Program-made: the position numbers and the translations under genes
In this document: one piece after another, positions 8,480 through 17,349 of the stretch
Layout of the letters: every line of letters starts with the position of its first letter
How positions within the stretch are numbered: the first letter of the stretch is position 1
The notes under the pieces: model-generated
Told to the model about the DNA's origin: nothing
The model's database searches: none
Seen by the model: the letters and a program-made list of their open reading frames with translations, nothing else
NCBI GenBank assembly: GCA_002361155.1
Contig: DERZ01000007.1
Span: forward strand, 1,172 to 43,947
Origin: Porphyromonadaceae bacterium UBA3327
Lineage (GTDB): Bacteria > Bacteroidota > Bacteroidia > Bacteroidales > Muribaculaceae
DNA length: 42,776 nt
Direction of reading: 5' to 3'

Positions 8480-9340
8480 TCATTCACCGAGATAACTCTT
8501 GAGAAGTCTGCTTTTCTGGCCTTTCAGCCTTCGAATGGCCTTCTCCTTGATTTGCCTGACACGTTCGCGAGTCAGGTCGAATTTGGCTCCGATTTCCTCA
8601 AGAGTCATTTCCTGACAACCGATTCCAAAGAACATTTTCAGAATTTCCCTCTCGCGGTCGTACAACTGACGGAGCGCGCGGTCCACCTCTTTCGACAGCG
8701 ATTCCTTATTGAGATCGGAGTCGGCGAGCGGACTGTCATCGTTTGTAAGCACGTCAAGAAGAGAATTGTCCTCACCTTCCACAAAGGGAGCATCCACCGA
8801 TATGTGACGTCCGGAAACCTGAATGGTGTCCGAGACCTTGTCGACCGCCATATCGAGGCGTTCGGCAAGTTCCTCAGTGGAAGGACGACGTTCATTCTCC
8901 TGCTCGAAGCGCGCCATTTCCTTGGTAATCTTGTTCAGGGAGCCAACCTGATTGAGCGGCAGACGCACTATTCTCGACTGCTCGGCAAGCGCCTGCAGAA
9001 TCGACTGGCGGATCCACCACACGGCATAAGAGATAAATTTGAAACCGCGCGTTTCATCAAATTTCTGAGCCGCGCGAATCAGGCCCAAGTTTCCCTCGTC
9101 GATCAGGTCGGGAAGACTAAGGCCCTGGTTCTGGTACTGTTTTGCCACCGACACCACGAAGCGCAGATTTGCCCTTGTAAGTTTGTCTAACGCTTTCTGG
9201 TCGCCTTGTTTGATCCGCTGGGCGAGCTCCACCTCTTCACTGGGGGAGATCAGCTCCTCACGGCCTATTTCCTGTAGATATTTGTCAAGGGACGCGCTTT
9301 CGCGATTGGTGATTGATTTGGTTATCTTTAATTGTCTCAT
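8480..9340 (-). CDS. rpoD: RNA polymerase primary sigma factor (sigma-70/RpoD type)
   Basis: A 286-residue sigma factor of the short Bacteroidetes primary type, lacking the long region 1.1. Region 1.2 is at about residues 17-47. Region 2 contains [19 protein letters not shown] and the -10-recognising segment [15 protein letters not shown]. Region 3 follows, and region 4 ends with a helix-turn-helix ([17 protein letters not shown]). I chose the ATG at 9340, giving the conserved [15 protein letters not shown] start. A TTG three codons upstream is in frame but not conserved. It presumably reads the TTTG/TAnnTTTG promoters seen throughout this window, including its own. Confidence 0.96.
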   Translation of the reverse strand: MRQLKITKSITNRESASLDKYLQEIGREELISPSEEVELAQRIKQGDQKALDKLTRANLRFVVSVAKQYQNQGLSLPDLIDEGNLGLIRAAQKFDETRGFKFISYAVWWIRQSILQALAEQSRIVRLPLNQVGSLNKITKEMARFEQENERRPSTEELAERLDMAVDKVSDTIQVSGRHISVDAPFVEGEDNSLLDVLTNDDSPLADSDLNKESLSKEVDRALRQLYDREREILKMFFGIGCQEMTLEEIGAKFDLTRERVRQIKEKAIRRLKGQKSRLLKSYLGE

Positions 9341-9362
9341 AGATGTCAACCGGAAATTCCCG

Positions 9363-9392
9363 CAAAATTAATCATTTTTTTTGAAATTCAAA
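9363..9392 (-). promoter_or_regulatory. Promoter of rpoD
   Basis: The minus strand has TTTG (9389-9392), 18 bases, then TAATTTTG (9363-9370). This predicts a leader of about 15-20 bases before the ATG at 9340. Because RpoD recognises this box, the gene is probably self-sustaining. Confidence 0.7.
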
Positions 9393-9553
9393 ACAACTAA
9401 TGTACGGAGGGTTGTGTAACAGGGATGGCAGGAAATATTCTCAGCCACAACTTTGTCCTATTACATAACAAAAAAAAAGCCTGTTTATTGAATAACCCAT
9501 CAATATTTTTATTAATCAAGGTTCTGTCTGTCACCTATTATCAGGTATCTCAA

Positions 9554-9577
9554 TCCGTTGCCCTGTATGGCGACGGA
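9554..9577 (-). terminator. Weak hairpin after the 9588-10871 gene
   Basis: A 9-bp stem (one G-U pair) TCCGTTGCC/GGCGACGGA lies 11 bases past the stop codon. No T-run follows closely. It may act as a 3'-end stabiliser or a weak terminator. The rest of 9393-9553 is AT-rich with a run of A residues near 9470 and no supported gene. Confidence 0.35.
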
Positions 9578-9587
9578 TCATCACCCT

Positions 9588-10871
9588 CTATTTTTTGTTG
9601 CGGCTTTTTCTGAACTCATCCCATCTTCGGTTGAAATTACGGTGGGACTTGAAATAGGAGATTCCCGTGACCTGCTTCAACATGTTCAACGCACGATGGC
9701 CGATTGTGAAGTTCTTGCGGCTGTCAATCTGACTGACATACCGCCGGTCGGGTGTGAAATCCAGCCGCACGCGATTCCTGTCGATATTGTCCACGCGCGC
9801 GATCAGTCTCCGGATGTCAGGGGCAAGCGCCGGAGCATCCTGTGGTTCGTAGATATCTATTTCTTCTTCATCAAATTTCCACGCATACCATTTCTTCGCC
9901 TCCTTCACTGTGATGAACTCCTTGTCGAGAACATAAACATCGGCCTCTGTACTGACAAAGAATGGTTCATCGACCTTGTGAAACATGAACATATCGCGTC
10001 CCCGGCCGTTTGACTCGATATGGTAAGAATAGCCCACGATGTCGAAGGACGTTATCGAGTCGGCTATGACGTTGTCGTAGTCAGCCGACATTCTGAATTT
10101 TTCAAAGTCGACATTCTGGCTGAAGAATCCAGAAAAATTGGGAACCCATCTTCTGGAATCCATGTCGGCAAGAACATTAATCCCTACAGATACATGCCCC
10201 TTGTCCCTGGACCATATTTCAGCCGGACTATATTTCCCGCACACGGTGTCCTGCCCTATCCTGACATTTCTAAGCTTCGCCGGCAGCTTCATCCCAGGCG
10301 GTAACTCCATCCAGTCCGACCATGAAAAATGGTGCCTCACAGCATCACTCACACTGTCAAGTCCATTGGCATTGGAAAACCTGACGTAAGATCTGGAGGT
10401 CAGAATCCTTGGCAAATTCCATCCTTTGAATCGCATCTTCCTGTCAGTAGGCAACATGAAGTCAACCATCTTTTCCCTGAAAAGGAATATGGTGTCGGTA
10501 TATGAAGAAAGAGTGGAATATTCCCGCACGTATGCCAGAATATGGAGAAATTTCTGTCTTCTGGATTCAACTACAAACTCCGGAAGGTCAGAAAAATCCT
10601 CCTGAAGGAAAACTGTGTCGGCGCCAGCAAGTACTTTCTTATCCTTGAAACCTACATAACGTATTGTAAGAGGATAAGACAGAGTGCGTATGCCATGTAT
10701 CCTACCCTTGCCGTCACCCATGCCGACTGCTTTCCCGTTACGGTCATACACCGATGCGTTTGGAAGCGGCATCCGTGTCACGGAATCGGCGACAACGATA
10801 TAACTCATCTTTCCTTCTGCCAGTGCTATGGAAAAAAGGAGCATTATATATATCGCCACCCGCTTCAGCAT
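9588..10871 (-). CDS. Secreted protein with N-terminal carboxypeptidase-regulatory-like domain
   Basis: A 427-residue protein of unknown function. It begins with a signal peptide (MLKRVAIYIMLLFSIALA). Next comes a beta-sandwich of the CarboxypepD_reg-like type: VVADSVTRMPLPNASVYDRNG then YPLTIRYVGFKDK, the pattern found at the start of Bacteroidetes outer-membrane proteins. The remaining 300 residues are rich in aromatic residues and predicted strands, with no motif I recognise and no TonB plug or beta-barrel repeats. I chose the ATG at 10871. An open frame extends 61 codons upstream, but that part is Arg-rich and overlaps the neighbouring gene. It starts 35 bases after the DUF3843-like gene, so it is probably in the hisS operon. 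Confidence 0.72.
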   Translation of the reverse strand: MLKRVAIYIMLLFSIALAEGKMSYIVVADSVTRMPLPNASVYDRNGKAVGMGDGKGRIHGIRTLSYPLTIRYVGFKDKKVLAGADTVFLQEDFSDLPEFVVESRRQKFLHILAYVREYSTLSSYTDTIFLFREKMVDFMLPTDRKMRFKGWNLPRILTSRSYVRFSNANGLDSVSDAVRHHFSWSDWMELPPGMKLPAKLRNVRIGQDTVCGKYSPAEIWSRDKGHVSVGINVLADMDSRRWVPNFSGFFSQNVDFEKFRMSADYDNVIADSITSFDIVGYSYHIESNGRGRDMFMFHKVDEPFFVSTEADVYVLDKEFITVKEAKKWYAWKFDEEEIDIYEPQDAPALAPDIRRLIARVDNIDRNRVRLDFTPDRRYVSQIDSRKNFTIGHRALNMLKQVTGISYFKSHRNFNRRWDEFRKSRNKK

Positions 10872-10906
10872 GCCTTGTTCATCGAAGATTTTCAGGAATC
10901 GTAATT

Positions 10907-12163
10907 TCAGTCTCCCCGATAGTATTGCTGGAGATAGCACCTCGCTATGAAGTCGCGGTTTGCGGCGACTGTCAGTCTGTCGTCTGTCCCTGGGAAAACG
11001 GCGTCGGGCAACCAGTCGTGCTCGAAGATGTATTGCAACAGATCGCCGGGACAAAGTCCACGTACGGAAATCAGTTCGAACGCATGGTCACGCGCGTACC
11101 CATTGTCATACAGCGGGTTCTCGGAGTCGGATATACAACGCGCTATTCCCCGGGCCATCAGCATCCCTTTGTCGTGGTTTACAAGCAGGACATAATCAGC
11201 AGCGCCTTTTGCCATCGACAGATGTTCCTTGCCGGACTCCCATCCCATGCCGTCGATGAAAAACCGGTTCATATCCTCATAACTTGAGAAATATGCTATC
11301 CGCTTTCCGCCGGTAGCCTTGACAAACGCAGAGTAATAAGGATGCGGGCCGGCAGTCTCTTCTCCCTGCCCGCGTGCCGGTCCGGGCAACTTTCCTTCCA
11401 TCAGCAGACAGAGCCACTCGGTGGCATAGAACGCAAGAGGTCCTGTGGGACTCTCCATCATGGCACTTTCAAGCCGGCGCTGAAGATACTCCGTGCCGTT
11501 CTCTTTTGCCATATCGGGATCGGACACTATCTCCATAAGGTCAAGAGAGAATGCGGGAGTAAGAAGATAGCTGCTAAGGAAGAGCCAGTGACCGAGACTA
11601 TAGATACGCTCTTTGTCGTCCGGGTCTTTCAGATCAAGACCCAGAGTCAGCCTCCAGTCCTCCGGAAGTGGCGCCTCGTCATATACGCTCTCAAGTAGCG
11701 AGAAAGCCCCGTCGGCCATTTCCATCAGTTGCTTGTCAAGCGGATACAAGTATCGGTGTTCCTCAGAGAGCATGGCAACTGAATACCACACAAGGAAGCG
11801 CACATCCTCGATGTTGAGTTCATAGTCCACATACTCGATACCGGTTGTATAGAAAGGAACCGTACGGCCATACATTTTTCTGTTGGCGTCGACAAAACTA
11901 CGCCACATACCGCCGTCGGCCACAATATCCTGCAGATAGTCCGTCAGATTCAGAGCCATGCGCTTGAGCACGGAGGGATTGAGACTGACTGAAAAATTAC
12001 ATTTCGACATGCGCACGGCCAACCGACGAGCTACCTCGAGATAGAAGTCGGCTGTTGTCGGCTCTCCGGTAAACGCCGGCTGGCGCACCAGAAAATCCTG
12101 CATCTGAATCAAAGGCGTCTCCGGCACATCGCCGCACACTGCCCCGCTGTTATTTTTATCCAC
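10907..12163 (-). CDS. Conserved hypothetical protein, DUF3843-like
   Basis: A 418-residue cytoplasmic protein without signal peptide or membrane segment. Its opening (MQDFLVRQP...TTADFYLEVARRLA) and helical character resemble the Bacteroidetes-specific DUF3843 family, whose function is unknown. I assign it by memory of the family pattern, not by search. The longest reading uses a GTG at 12163 that directly abuts the hisS TAA stop, with AGGAG just upstream. This suggests translational coupling to hisS. An ATG at 12103 (Met21) is an alternative start and lies closer to the conserved part. It is followed by the secreted 427-residue protein gene. Confidence 0.65.
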   Translation of the reverse strand: MDKNNSGAVCGDVPETPLIQMQDFLVRQPAFTGEPTTADFYLEVARRLAVRMSKCNFSVSLNPSVLKRMALNLTDYLQDIVADGGMWRSFVDANRKMYGRTVPFYTTGIEYVDYELNIEDVRFLVWYSVAMLSEEHRYLYPLDKQLMEMADGAFSLLESVYDEAPLPEDWRLTLGLDLKDPDDKERIYSLGHWLFLSSYLLTPAFSLDLMEIVSDPDMAKENGTEYLQRRLESAMMESPTGPLAFYATEWLCLLMEGKLPGPARGQGEETAGPHPYYSAFVKATGGKRIAYFSSYEDMNRFFIDGMGWESGKEHLSMAKGAADYVLLVNHDKGMLMARGIARCISDSENPLYDNGYARDHAFELISVRGLCPGDLLQYIFEHDWLPDAVFPGTDDRLTVAANRDFIARCYLQQYYRGD

Positions 12164-13531
12164 TTACTCCTGTTTTAACAATTCGATGGTCCGGGAGAGA
12201 GTCAGCACCTGCTGTTCTCCCGTTATCATATCCTTAACAACAATCGAATCCCTGCCGAGTTCGGACTCGCCGACAAATGCCACGTAAGGAATCCGGTCGC
12301 AGTCAGCCATGGCCATCTGTTTCTTAAGTTTGGCAGCATCAGGATAAAGTTCCGCCGGGATTCCCGCCTCACGGAGAGCCTTGACATACTTCATGGCCTG
12401 CATAGCTTCCCTCTCTCCGAAATTAACGAAAAGGACGCGCACCGAACAGGTCACTTCCGCCGGATAGAGATCAAGCTGGTTCATCACATCGTAAATCCGG
12501 TCAGCGCCGAACGATATTCCCACACCCGAAAGCCCCGGCATACCGAACACGCCGGTAAGGTTGTCATAACGACCTCCTCCGGTTATGCTACCGATTTCGA
12601 CATCGGCGGCCTTCACTTCGATGATGGTGCCGGTGTAATAATTCAAACCTCTGGCGAGAGAGATATCCACCTCCACCTTTGCCTTGTGGCCGAGGGCTTC
12701 GATACCGGCAAGAACCTCGCGTATCTCCTCCACTCCCTTGCGTCCGGTTTCAGAAGACTTAAGGAATTCTGAAATGGCCTCGATCTTGTCTGCATTCCCT
12801 CCCTCGAGAGTGAGGACAGGCTGCAACGCCTCGACCACTTCCTCCGACAGACCTTTCTCCTTCAGTTCTACATTCACGTTGTCAAGACCGATCTTGTCTA
12901 TCTTGTCGATGGCCACAGTGATATCCACTATCTTGTCGGCAGCGCCTATGGTTTCAGCTATACCACTCAATATCTTTCGGTTATTGATTTTAACCACTGT
13001 ATTTATGCCCAGTTTGGCAAAAACCATGTCGATCAGCGAGACAAGTTCTATCTCATTGTTCAGAGAATCACTGCCCACCACATCGGCATCGCACTGGTAG
13101 AACTCGCGGTAACGGCCTTTCTGCGGACGGTCCGCACGCCATACAGGCTGGATCTGATAGCGCTTGAACGGCATGGTGAGTTCATTGCGATGCTGGACCA
13201 CAAATCTGGCAAACGGCACCGTCAGGTCATAACGGAGTCCCTTCTCAGAAATCTTGCTGGTGAGCCTGACACAATTCCGCTCCAGAAGTTCCTGATCGGA
13301 AACAGACTTCAGGAAATCCCCTGAATTGAGTATCTTAAAGAGCAGTTTGTCGCCTTCCTCACCATATTTTCCCATCAGAGTCGACAGATTCTCCATTGCC
13401 GGTGTCTCAATCTGCTTGTAACCGAACAGACGGAACGCACTTCTGATCGTATCGAATATGTAATTTCTACGCGCCATCTCGAGAGGAGAGAAATCGCGGG
13501 TGCCTTTAGGTATGCCTGTCTTTTGAGCCAT
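12164..13531 (-). CDS. hisS: Histidine--tRNA ligase
   Basis: A class II aminoacyl-tRNA synthetase of 455 residues that charges tRNA-His. Visible are the N-terminal [13 protein letters not shown] (motif 1 region), motif 2 around [14 protein letters not shown], the histidine-binding segment [21 protein letters not shown], and motif 3 around [11 protein letters not shown]. An anticodon-binding domain fills the last 95 residues. Length is normal for the Bacteroidetes form. It is the first gene of a leftward operon and has the best-matched promoter type in the window directly upstream. Confidence 0.96.
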   Translation of the reverse strand: MAQKTGIPKGTRDFSPLEMARRNYIFDTIRSAFRLFGYKQIETPAMENLSTLMGKYGEEGDKLLFKILNSGDFLKSVSDQELLERNCVRLTSKISEKGLRYDLTVPFARFVVQHRNELTMPFKRYQIQPVWRADRPQKGRYREFYQCDADVVGSDSLNNEIELVSLIDMVFAKLGINTVVKINNRKILSGIAETIGAADKIVDITVAIDKIDKIGLDNVNVELKEKGLSEEVVEALQPVLTLEGGNADKIEAISEFLKSSETGRKGVEEIREVLAGIEALGHKAKVEVDISLARGLNYYTGTIIEVKAADVEIGSITGGGRYDNLTGVFGMPGLSGVGISFGADRIYDVMNQLDLYPAEVTCSVRVLFVNFGEREAMQAMKYVKALREAGIPAELYPDAAKLKKQMAMADCDRIPYVAFVGESELGRDSIVVKDMITGEQQVLTLSRTIELLKQE

Positions 13532-13580
13532 AAGAGTCTATAAGTAAGATTGTGTTGGGATTTAAACCGTTTTACACTTA

Positions 13581-13612
13581 CAAAATTAACAATTTCCGGG
13601 TATGTCACCAAA
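13581..13612 (-). promoter_or_regulatory. Promoter of hisS
   Basis: The minus strand has TTTG (13609-13612), exactly 20 bases, then TAATTTTG (13581-13588), a full consensus match. It predicts a leader of about 45 bases that begins near the sequence AAACGGTTTAAAT. The same 13-mer occurs before the merR-like gene. Confidence 0.75.
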
Positions 13613-13652
13613 TCTGCACAAAGGAAACTGCAGGGAAAACCAGAATAACAAG

Positions 13653-13684
13653 AAAAAAAGGCACCCGGGCTAATCCCGGATGCC
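13653..13684 (-). terminator. Rho-independent terminator of the small lipoprotein gene
   Basis: On the minus strand a 10-bp stem (GGCATCCGGG/CCCGGGTGCC, one G-T pair) with a 5-base loop is followed by seven T residues. It separates the lipoprotein gene from the hisS promoter. Confidence 0.88.
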
Positions 13685-13748
13685 TCTATGCTGAATTACA
13701 GGTTGATTGGTATTTTTTGAGCATGCATTTGCATAGCAGCGCCTATCG

Positions 13749-14222
13749 TCACCTCAATGTTACTCCGCTTGTCTTGAGGTCCTCGGTCCCCGGGGTATTC
13801 GAGTCCCCGGGAATATCCTCCTCGGAGGCAACAACCTTCACCTTGTACTCGACAATGGCGAATCCAAGAGACTTTCCTTCCTGAAGCACCTCCATGTTCA
13901 GACGCAGGATATGGTTGCCGACCGGAGTGGCGGAGGTGTCGAACACCTGAGTGAACGGAGCCACAAACGAGAACAATCCGCCTACATAGTCCCAATAATA
14001 CGTCACACTGGATATCAGCGCATTGGCACCGATTCCCTCGCACGTTACGGAACGGACAGCAAATCCCTTGTCCTGGACCACGTACAGAATGCCATCCTCT
14101 TTTACAACATTGTCAAAGGTTACATTGATGTCCACATCGGGCACATCGTTGCCATCATCGCACGAAGCAAGAAATCCCAAAGGGAGTAGCAACAACAAGT
14201 ATAAAAACTTTTTCATAACCAT
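13749..14222 (-). CDS. Small putative lipoprotein
   Basis: A 157-residue exported protein of unknown function. The N terminus KKFLYLLLLLPLGFLASC is a lipoprotein signal peptide with lipobox LASC, so Cys21 (counting from the first Met) should be lipidated. DD after the Cys (CDDGND) is compatible with inner-membrane or periplasm-facing retention, though Bacteroidetes export rules differ. The mature part looks like a single beta-sandwich with strands VDINVTFDNVV and HILRLNMEVL, ending in a loose Ser/Thr/Gly-rich tail. Two ATG codons (14222 and 14216) are both possible. It diverges from feoAB across 204 bases. No family recognised. Confidence 0.7.
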   Translation of the reverse strand: MVMKKFLYLLLLLPLGFLASCDDGNDVPDVDINVTFDNVVKEDGILYVVQDKGFAVRSVTCEGIGANALISSVTYYWDYVGGLFSFVAPFTQVFDTSATPVGNHILRLNMEVLQEGKSLGFAIVEYKVKVVASEEDIPGDSNTPGTEDLKTSGVTLR

Positions 14223-14376
14223 AGTATCTTTTAATATAATTTATGTCATTATAACGGATGATCTCAAAAAAGGTTCTATTCCCTCAGAATCCGGTACTGA
14301 CAATTTTGAGAAACGCGTACTACGAAACATACGCCATGCCTGTTTGCAGGATTTTTCGATAAAACGGACTATAAAT

Positions 14377-14408
14377 TTTGCAATCCGCAAGATAAATCAG
14401 TAATTTTG
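14377..14408 (+). promoter_or_regulatory. Promoter of feoAB
   Basis: TTTG (14377-14380), exactly 20 bases, then TAATTTTG (14401-14408), full consensus. The ATG is only 18 bases after the box, so the leader is about 12 bases. I see no convincing Fur-box palindrome around it. Confidence 0.75.
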
Positions 14409-14426
14409 TAGAAAAACAGACAATCT

Positions 14427-16883
14427 ATGCGGCTATCGGATTTGAAACCTGGTCAGACAGGGGTAATTACCAAGATTCTCGGTCACGGAGCTTTCAGAAA
14501 GCGCGTAATGGAAATGGGATTTGTCAGAGGGCGTGAGATACGTGTGATACTCAACGCGCCACTGCAGGATCCGGTGAAATATGCCCTGATGGACTATGAG
14601 GTGTCGCTGCGCAGGTCCGAGGCGGCCCTTGTCGAGGTAGAACTTCTGGAAATATGGAAACATGCCGCCACCAGCGCCGACCTTGCCATGGAATGCCGCG
14701 AAGAGTCGGAGCCGGATGCCGATCCCATACCCCTCCGCAAAGACAAGATTATAAATGTGGCGTTGGTGGGCAACCCCAACTGCGGCAAGACATCGATGTT
14801 CAACATGGTTTCGGGAGCCCATGAGCATGTCGGAAACTATGCGGGAGTCACTGTCGGAGCCAAGGAGGGAACTCTTAAATACAAAGGATACCGCTTCAAC
14901 ATAGTTGATCTTCCCGGCACATATTCCTTGTCGGCCTACTCCCCCGAGGAACTCTACGTGATGAGATACCTCCGCGAGGAGACCCCCGATGTTATAATAA
15001 ATGTTGTTGTGGCCTCGAACCTTGAGCGTAACCTCTATCTCACCACAGAACTCATCGATATGAACAGACCGATGGTGATAGACCTGAACATGTTCGACGA
15101 GCTGAAGCGCAGCAATGCCAATCTCGATTACGATTCCCTTGGAAAGATGCTCGGAGTTCCGATTATACCCACTATAGCCAACACCGGCTGGGGCATCGAC
15201 AAACTCCTCGATACCGTGATAGATGTGTTCGAGATGAAGAATCCTGACACAAGGCATATCCATGTGCCTCTAAATCCGGAGATAGAACGTAACGTGACCG
15301 CAATCAACCGGGTCATCAAGGGGGACCACGCCATATCCGACCACTTCTCGCCCAGATTCCTCGCAATAAAATTCATGGAGCACGATCCCGAGGTGGAGAA
15401 AATGCTGACCGACGCGCCCTGTTATCCAACCCTGATGCAGATCCGGGAAAGCGCTCAGAAGAGCGTGTCGGCCAAGCTAAAGGAGGATATGGCCTCGACC
15501 ATATCGGCCGATAAATACGGCTTCATCCAGGGAGCGCTTGCCGAGACCATGGAGGGCAGCATAGTAAAGGACGAGAAGACAACAAAGATAATCGACACAT
15601 TCGTCACCAACAAACTATTCGGATTTCCGATATTTCTGGCCATAATGTGGCTGATGTTCTGGTGCACATTCGAATTGGGTTCATATCCGATGGGATGGAT
15701 CGAGAGTCTGGTAAGCTGGATATCCGGACTGATCGGACGTCTCATGACCGACGGGCCTCTGAAGGACCTTCTGCTCGACGGAGTGATCGGAGGCGTGGGA
15801 GGCGTTATTGTATTCTTACCCAACATTCTGATACTATATGCATTCATATCGTTCATGGAAGATTCGGGCTATATGGCCCGGGTGGCATTCATAATGGACA
15901 AACTCATGCACAAGATGGGATTGCACGGAAAATCGTTTATTCCTCTTGTGATGGGATTCGGCTGCAACGTGCCGGCCATAATGTCGACACGCATAATCGA
16001 AAGCAAGTCAAGCCGACTTATAACGATTCTGATCAACCCCTTCATCAGCTGTTCGGCGCGTATACCGATCTATGTCCTGCTTGTGGGAGCCTTCTTCCCC
16101 GCGCACGGAGCATTGGTGTTTGTCGGACTTTATCTTTTGGGAGTCATTGTCGCTGTGGTGACTGCCCAAATGCTACGCAAATTCTGGTTCAAGGCCGACG
16201 AGACTCCCTTTGTAATGGAACTTCCCCCTTACAGAATACCGACCATGAGGGCCACATTGCGCAACATGTGGAGCAAAGCCGAGCAATATCTGCGCAAGAT
16301 GGGAGGTCTTATTCTTGTGGCTTCCGTAATAATCTGGGCCCTCTCCTACTTCCCTCATTATACTGCAACTGATGTTCCCGCCGATTTCCGTGCAAGCGCA
16401 CTGTCGGAAATGCCGGCCTCCACACTTGCGAGCCAGACTCCGGAGCAGATAGATGAACTTATCGCCACCGAATATCAGCAGAGCCATTCGATACTGGGAC
16501 ACGTCGGAAAATTCGTTGAGCCAGTGGTCAGGCCAATGGAGTTCGGATGGAAGACGTGTGTGTCGCTGATAGCCGGTTCGGCTGCAAAAGAGGTTGTTGT
16601 GTCCACATTGGGTGTGCTCTATGTCGGGGATGATGACGCTGAGGCACTCTCCCAGCGACTCAAGACACCTTCCAAAATAACCGGAGAACCGCCCTTCACG
16701 CAGGCTTCGGCACTCGCCTTCATGGTGTTCGTGCTGCTATACTTCCCCTGTATAGCCACGCTTGCCGCAGTCTCCCGCGAGACGGGGTCATGGAAATACA
16801 CTCTGTTCACTCTGCTGTACAACACCGGAATAGCGTGGGTCCTTGCTTTCGCCACATTCCACATCGCCGCTCTGTTCATTTAG
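14427..16883 (+). CDS. feoB: Ferrous iron transporter, FeoA-FeoB fusion
   Basis: An 818-residue inner-membrane Fe(II) importer. Residues 1 to about 75 form an SH3-like FeoA domain (LSDLKPGQTGVI...ALVEVEL). It is fused to the FeoB G domain, with P-loop GNPNCGKTS (115-123) and G3 DLPGTYSL. A helical GDI-like spacer follows, then two Gate-type membrane halves with many hydrophobic helices, including GFGCNVPAIMSTR and SAAKEVVVSTLG. FeoA-FeoB fusions are common in Bacteroidetes and the length fits. No separate feoA, feoC or regulator lies nearby. It converges with the merR-like gene; no strong terminator is visible in the 53-base gap. Confidence 0.96.
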   Translation: MRLSDLKPGQTGVITKILGHGAFRKRVMEMGFVRGREIRVILNAPLQDPVKYALMDYEVSLRRSEAALVEVELLEIWKHAATSADLAMECREESEPDADPIPLRKDKIINVALVGNPNCGKTSMFNMVSGAHEHVGNYAGVTVGAKEGTLKYKGYRFNIVDLPGTYSLSAYSPEELYVMRYLREETPDVIINVVVASNLERNLYLTTELIDMNRPMVIDLNMFDELKRSNANLDYDSLGKMLGVPIIPTIANTGWGIDKLLDTVIDVFEMKNPDTRHIHVPLNPEIERNVTAINRVIKGDHAISDHFSPRFLAIKFMEHDPEVEKMLTDAPCYPTLMQIRESAQKSVSAKLKEDMASTISADKYGFIQGALAETMEGSIVKDEKTTKIIDTFVTNKLFGFPIFLAIMWLMFWCTFELGSYPMGWIESLVSWISGLIGRLMTDGPLKDLLLDGVIGGVGGVIVFLPNILILYAFISFMEDSGYMARVAFIMDKLMHKMGLHGKSFIPLVMGFGCNVPAIMSTRIIESKSSRLITILINPFISCSARIPIYVLLVGAFFPAHGALVFVGLYLLGVIVAVVTAQMLRKFWFKADETPFVMELPPYRIPTMRATLRNMWSKAEQYLRKMGGLILVASVIIWALSYFPHYTATDVPADFRASALSEMPASTLASQTPEQIDELIATEYQQSHSILGHVGKFVEPVVRPMEFGWKTCVSLIAGSAAKEVVVSTLGVLYVGDDDAEALSQRLKTPSKITGEPPFTQASALAFMVFVLLYFPCIATLAAVSRETGSWKYTLFTLLYNTGIAWVLAFATFHIAALFI

Positions 16884-16936
16884 GACCGGGATACGCTCCT
16901 CAATATAAAATGACAAGGAACTTTATGCGTAGAAAG

Positions 16937-17272
16937 TCAGTGGCGTCTGACGAGGGCGGCGAGCATGCCTTCCAATTCGGCGCGGGTTTTCTCAAGAATG
17001 TTTATCGCCTCCACACGGCGCGACAGATTGCGGCGGTTATCGGCAAATTCCCTCTTGGCCGCATCCATCCTCAGCCCCTTGTCTTTGAGTAGATATCGGA
17101 TTATCCGCAGGATGCGTATGTCATCGGGAGAGTAGTATCGTCTGTTGGTGTCGCTCCTGCGCGGGGAAATCTCGGGGAATTCCGACTCCCAGTAACGGAG
17201 CGTGCTTGCCGGGACAGAGAGAATCTCAGCCACATCCTTGATTTTGTAATATTTCTTGTCGAATTCTTCCAT
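16937..17272 (-). CDS. MerR family transcriptional regulator
   Basis: A 111-residue DNA-binding protein. Residues 8-77 form a winged helix of MerR type: KIKDVAEILSVPASTLRYWE, then the wing SDTNRRYYSPDDI and the helix LRIIRYLLKDKG. The last 35 residues are a predicted coiled coil for dimerisation. There is no effector-binding domain and no metal-binding cysteines, so this is the small ligand-free type common in Bacteroidetes. The target is unknown. It lies 77 bases downstream of the M23 peptidase gene on the same strand and probably shares its transcript. It is not obviously tied to the convergent feoAB. Confidence 0.9.
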   Translation of the reverse strand: MEEFDKKYYKIKDVAEILSVPASTLRYWESEFPEISPRRSDTNRRYYSPDDIRILRIIRYLLKDKGLRMDAAKREFADNRRNLSRRVEAINILEKTRAELEGMLAALVRRH

Positions 17273-17349
17273 CGGCCTTTAGAGAGTGTTTGAATTTAAA
17301 CCGTTTAACGCCAGAAGTATCAAAAAAATTCCAGGCGATCAAGTTGAAA

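Noticed and set aside
9425..10013. Open frames on the plus strand in and beside the rpoD upstream gap
   Set aside because: AT-rich or antisense to the exported protein gene, without signal, domain or promoter support.
10872..11054. N-terminal extension of the exported protein frame by 61 codons
   Set aside because: The extension is Arg-rich and overlaps the preceding gene. Starting at 10871 gives a proper signal peptide.
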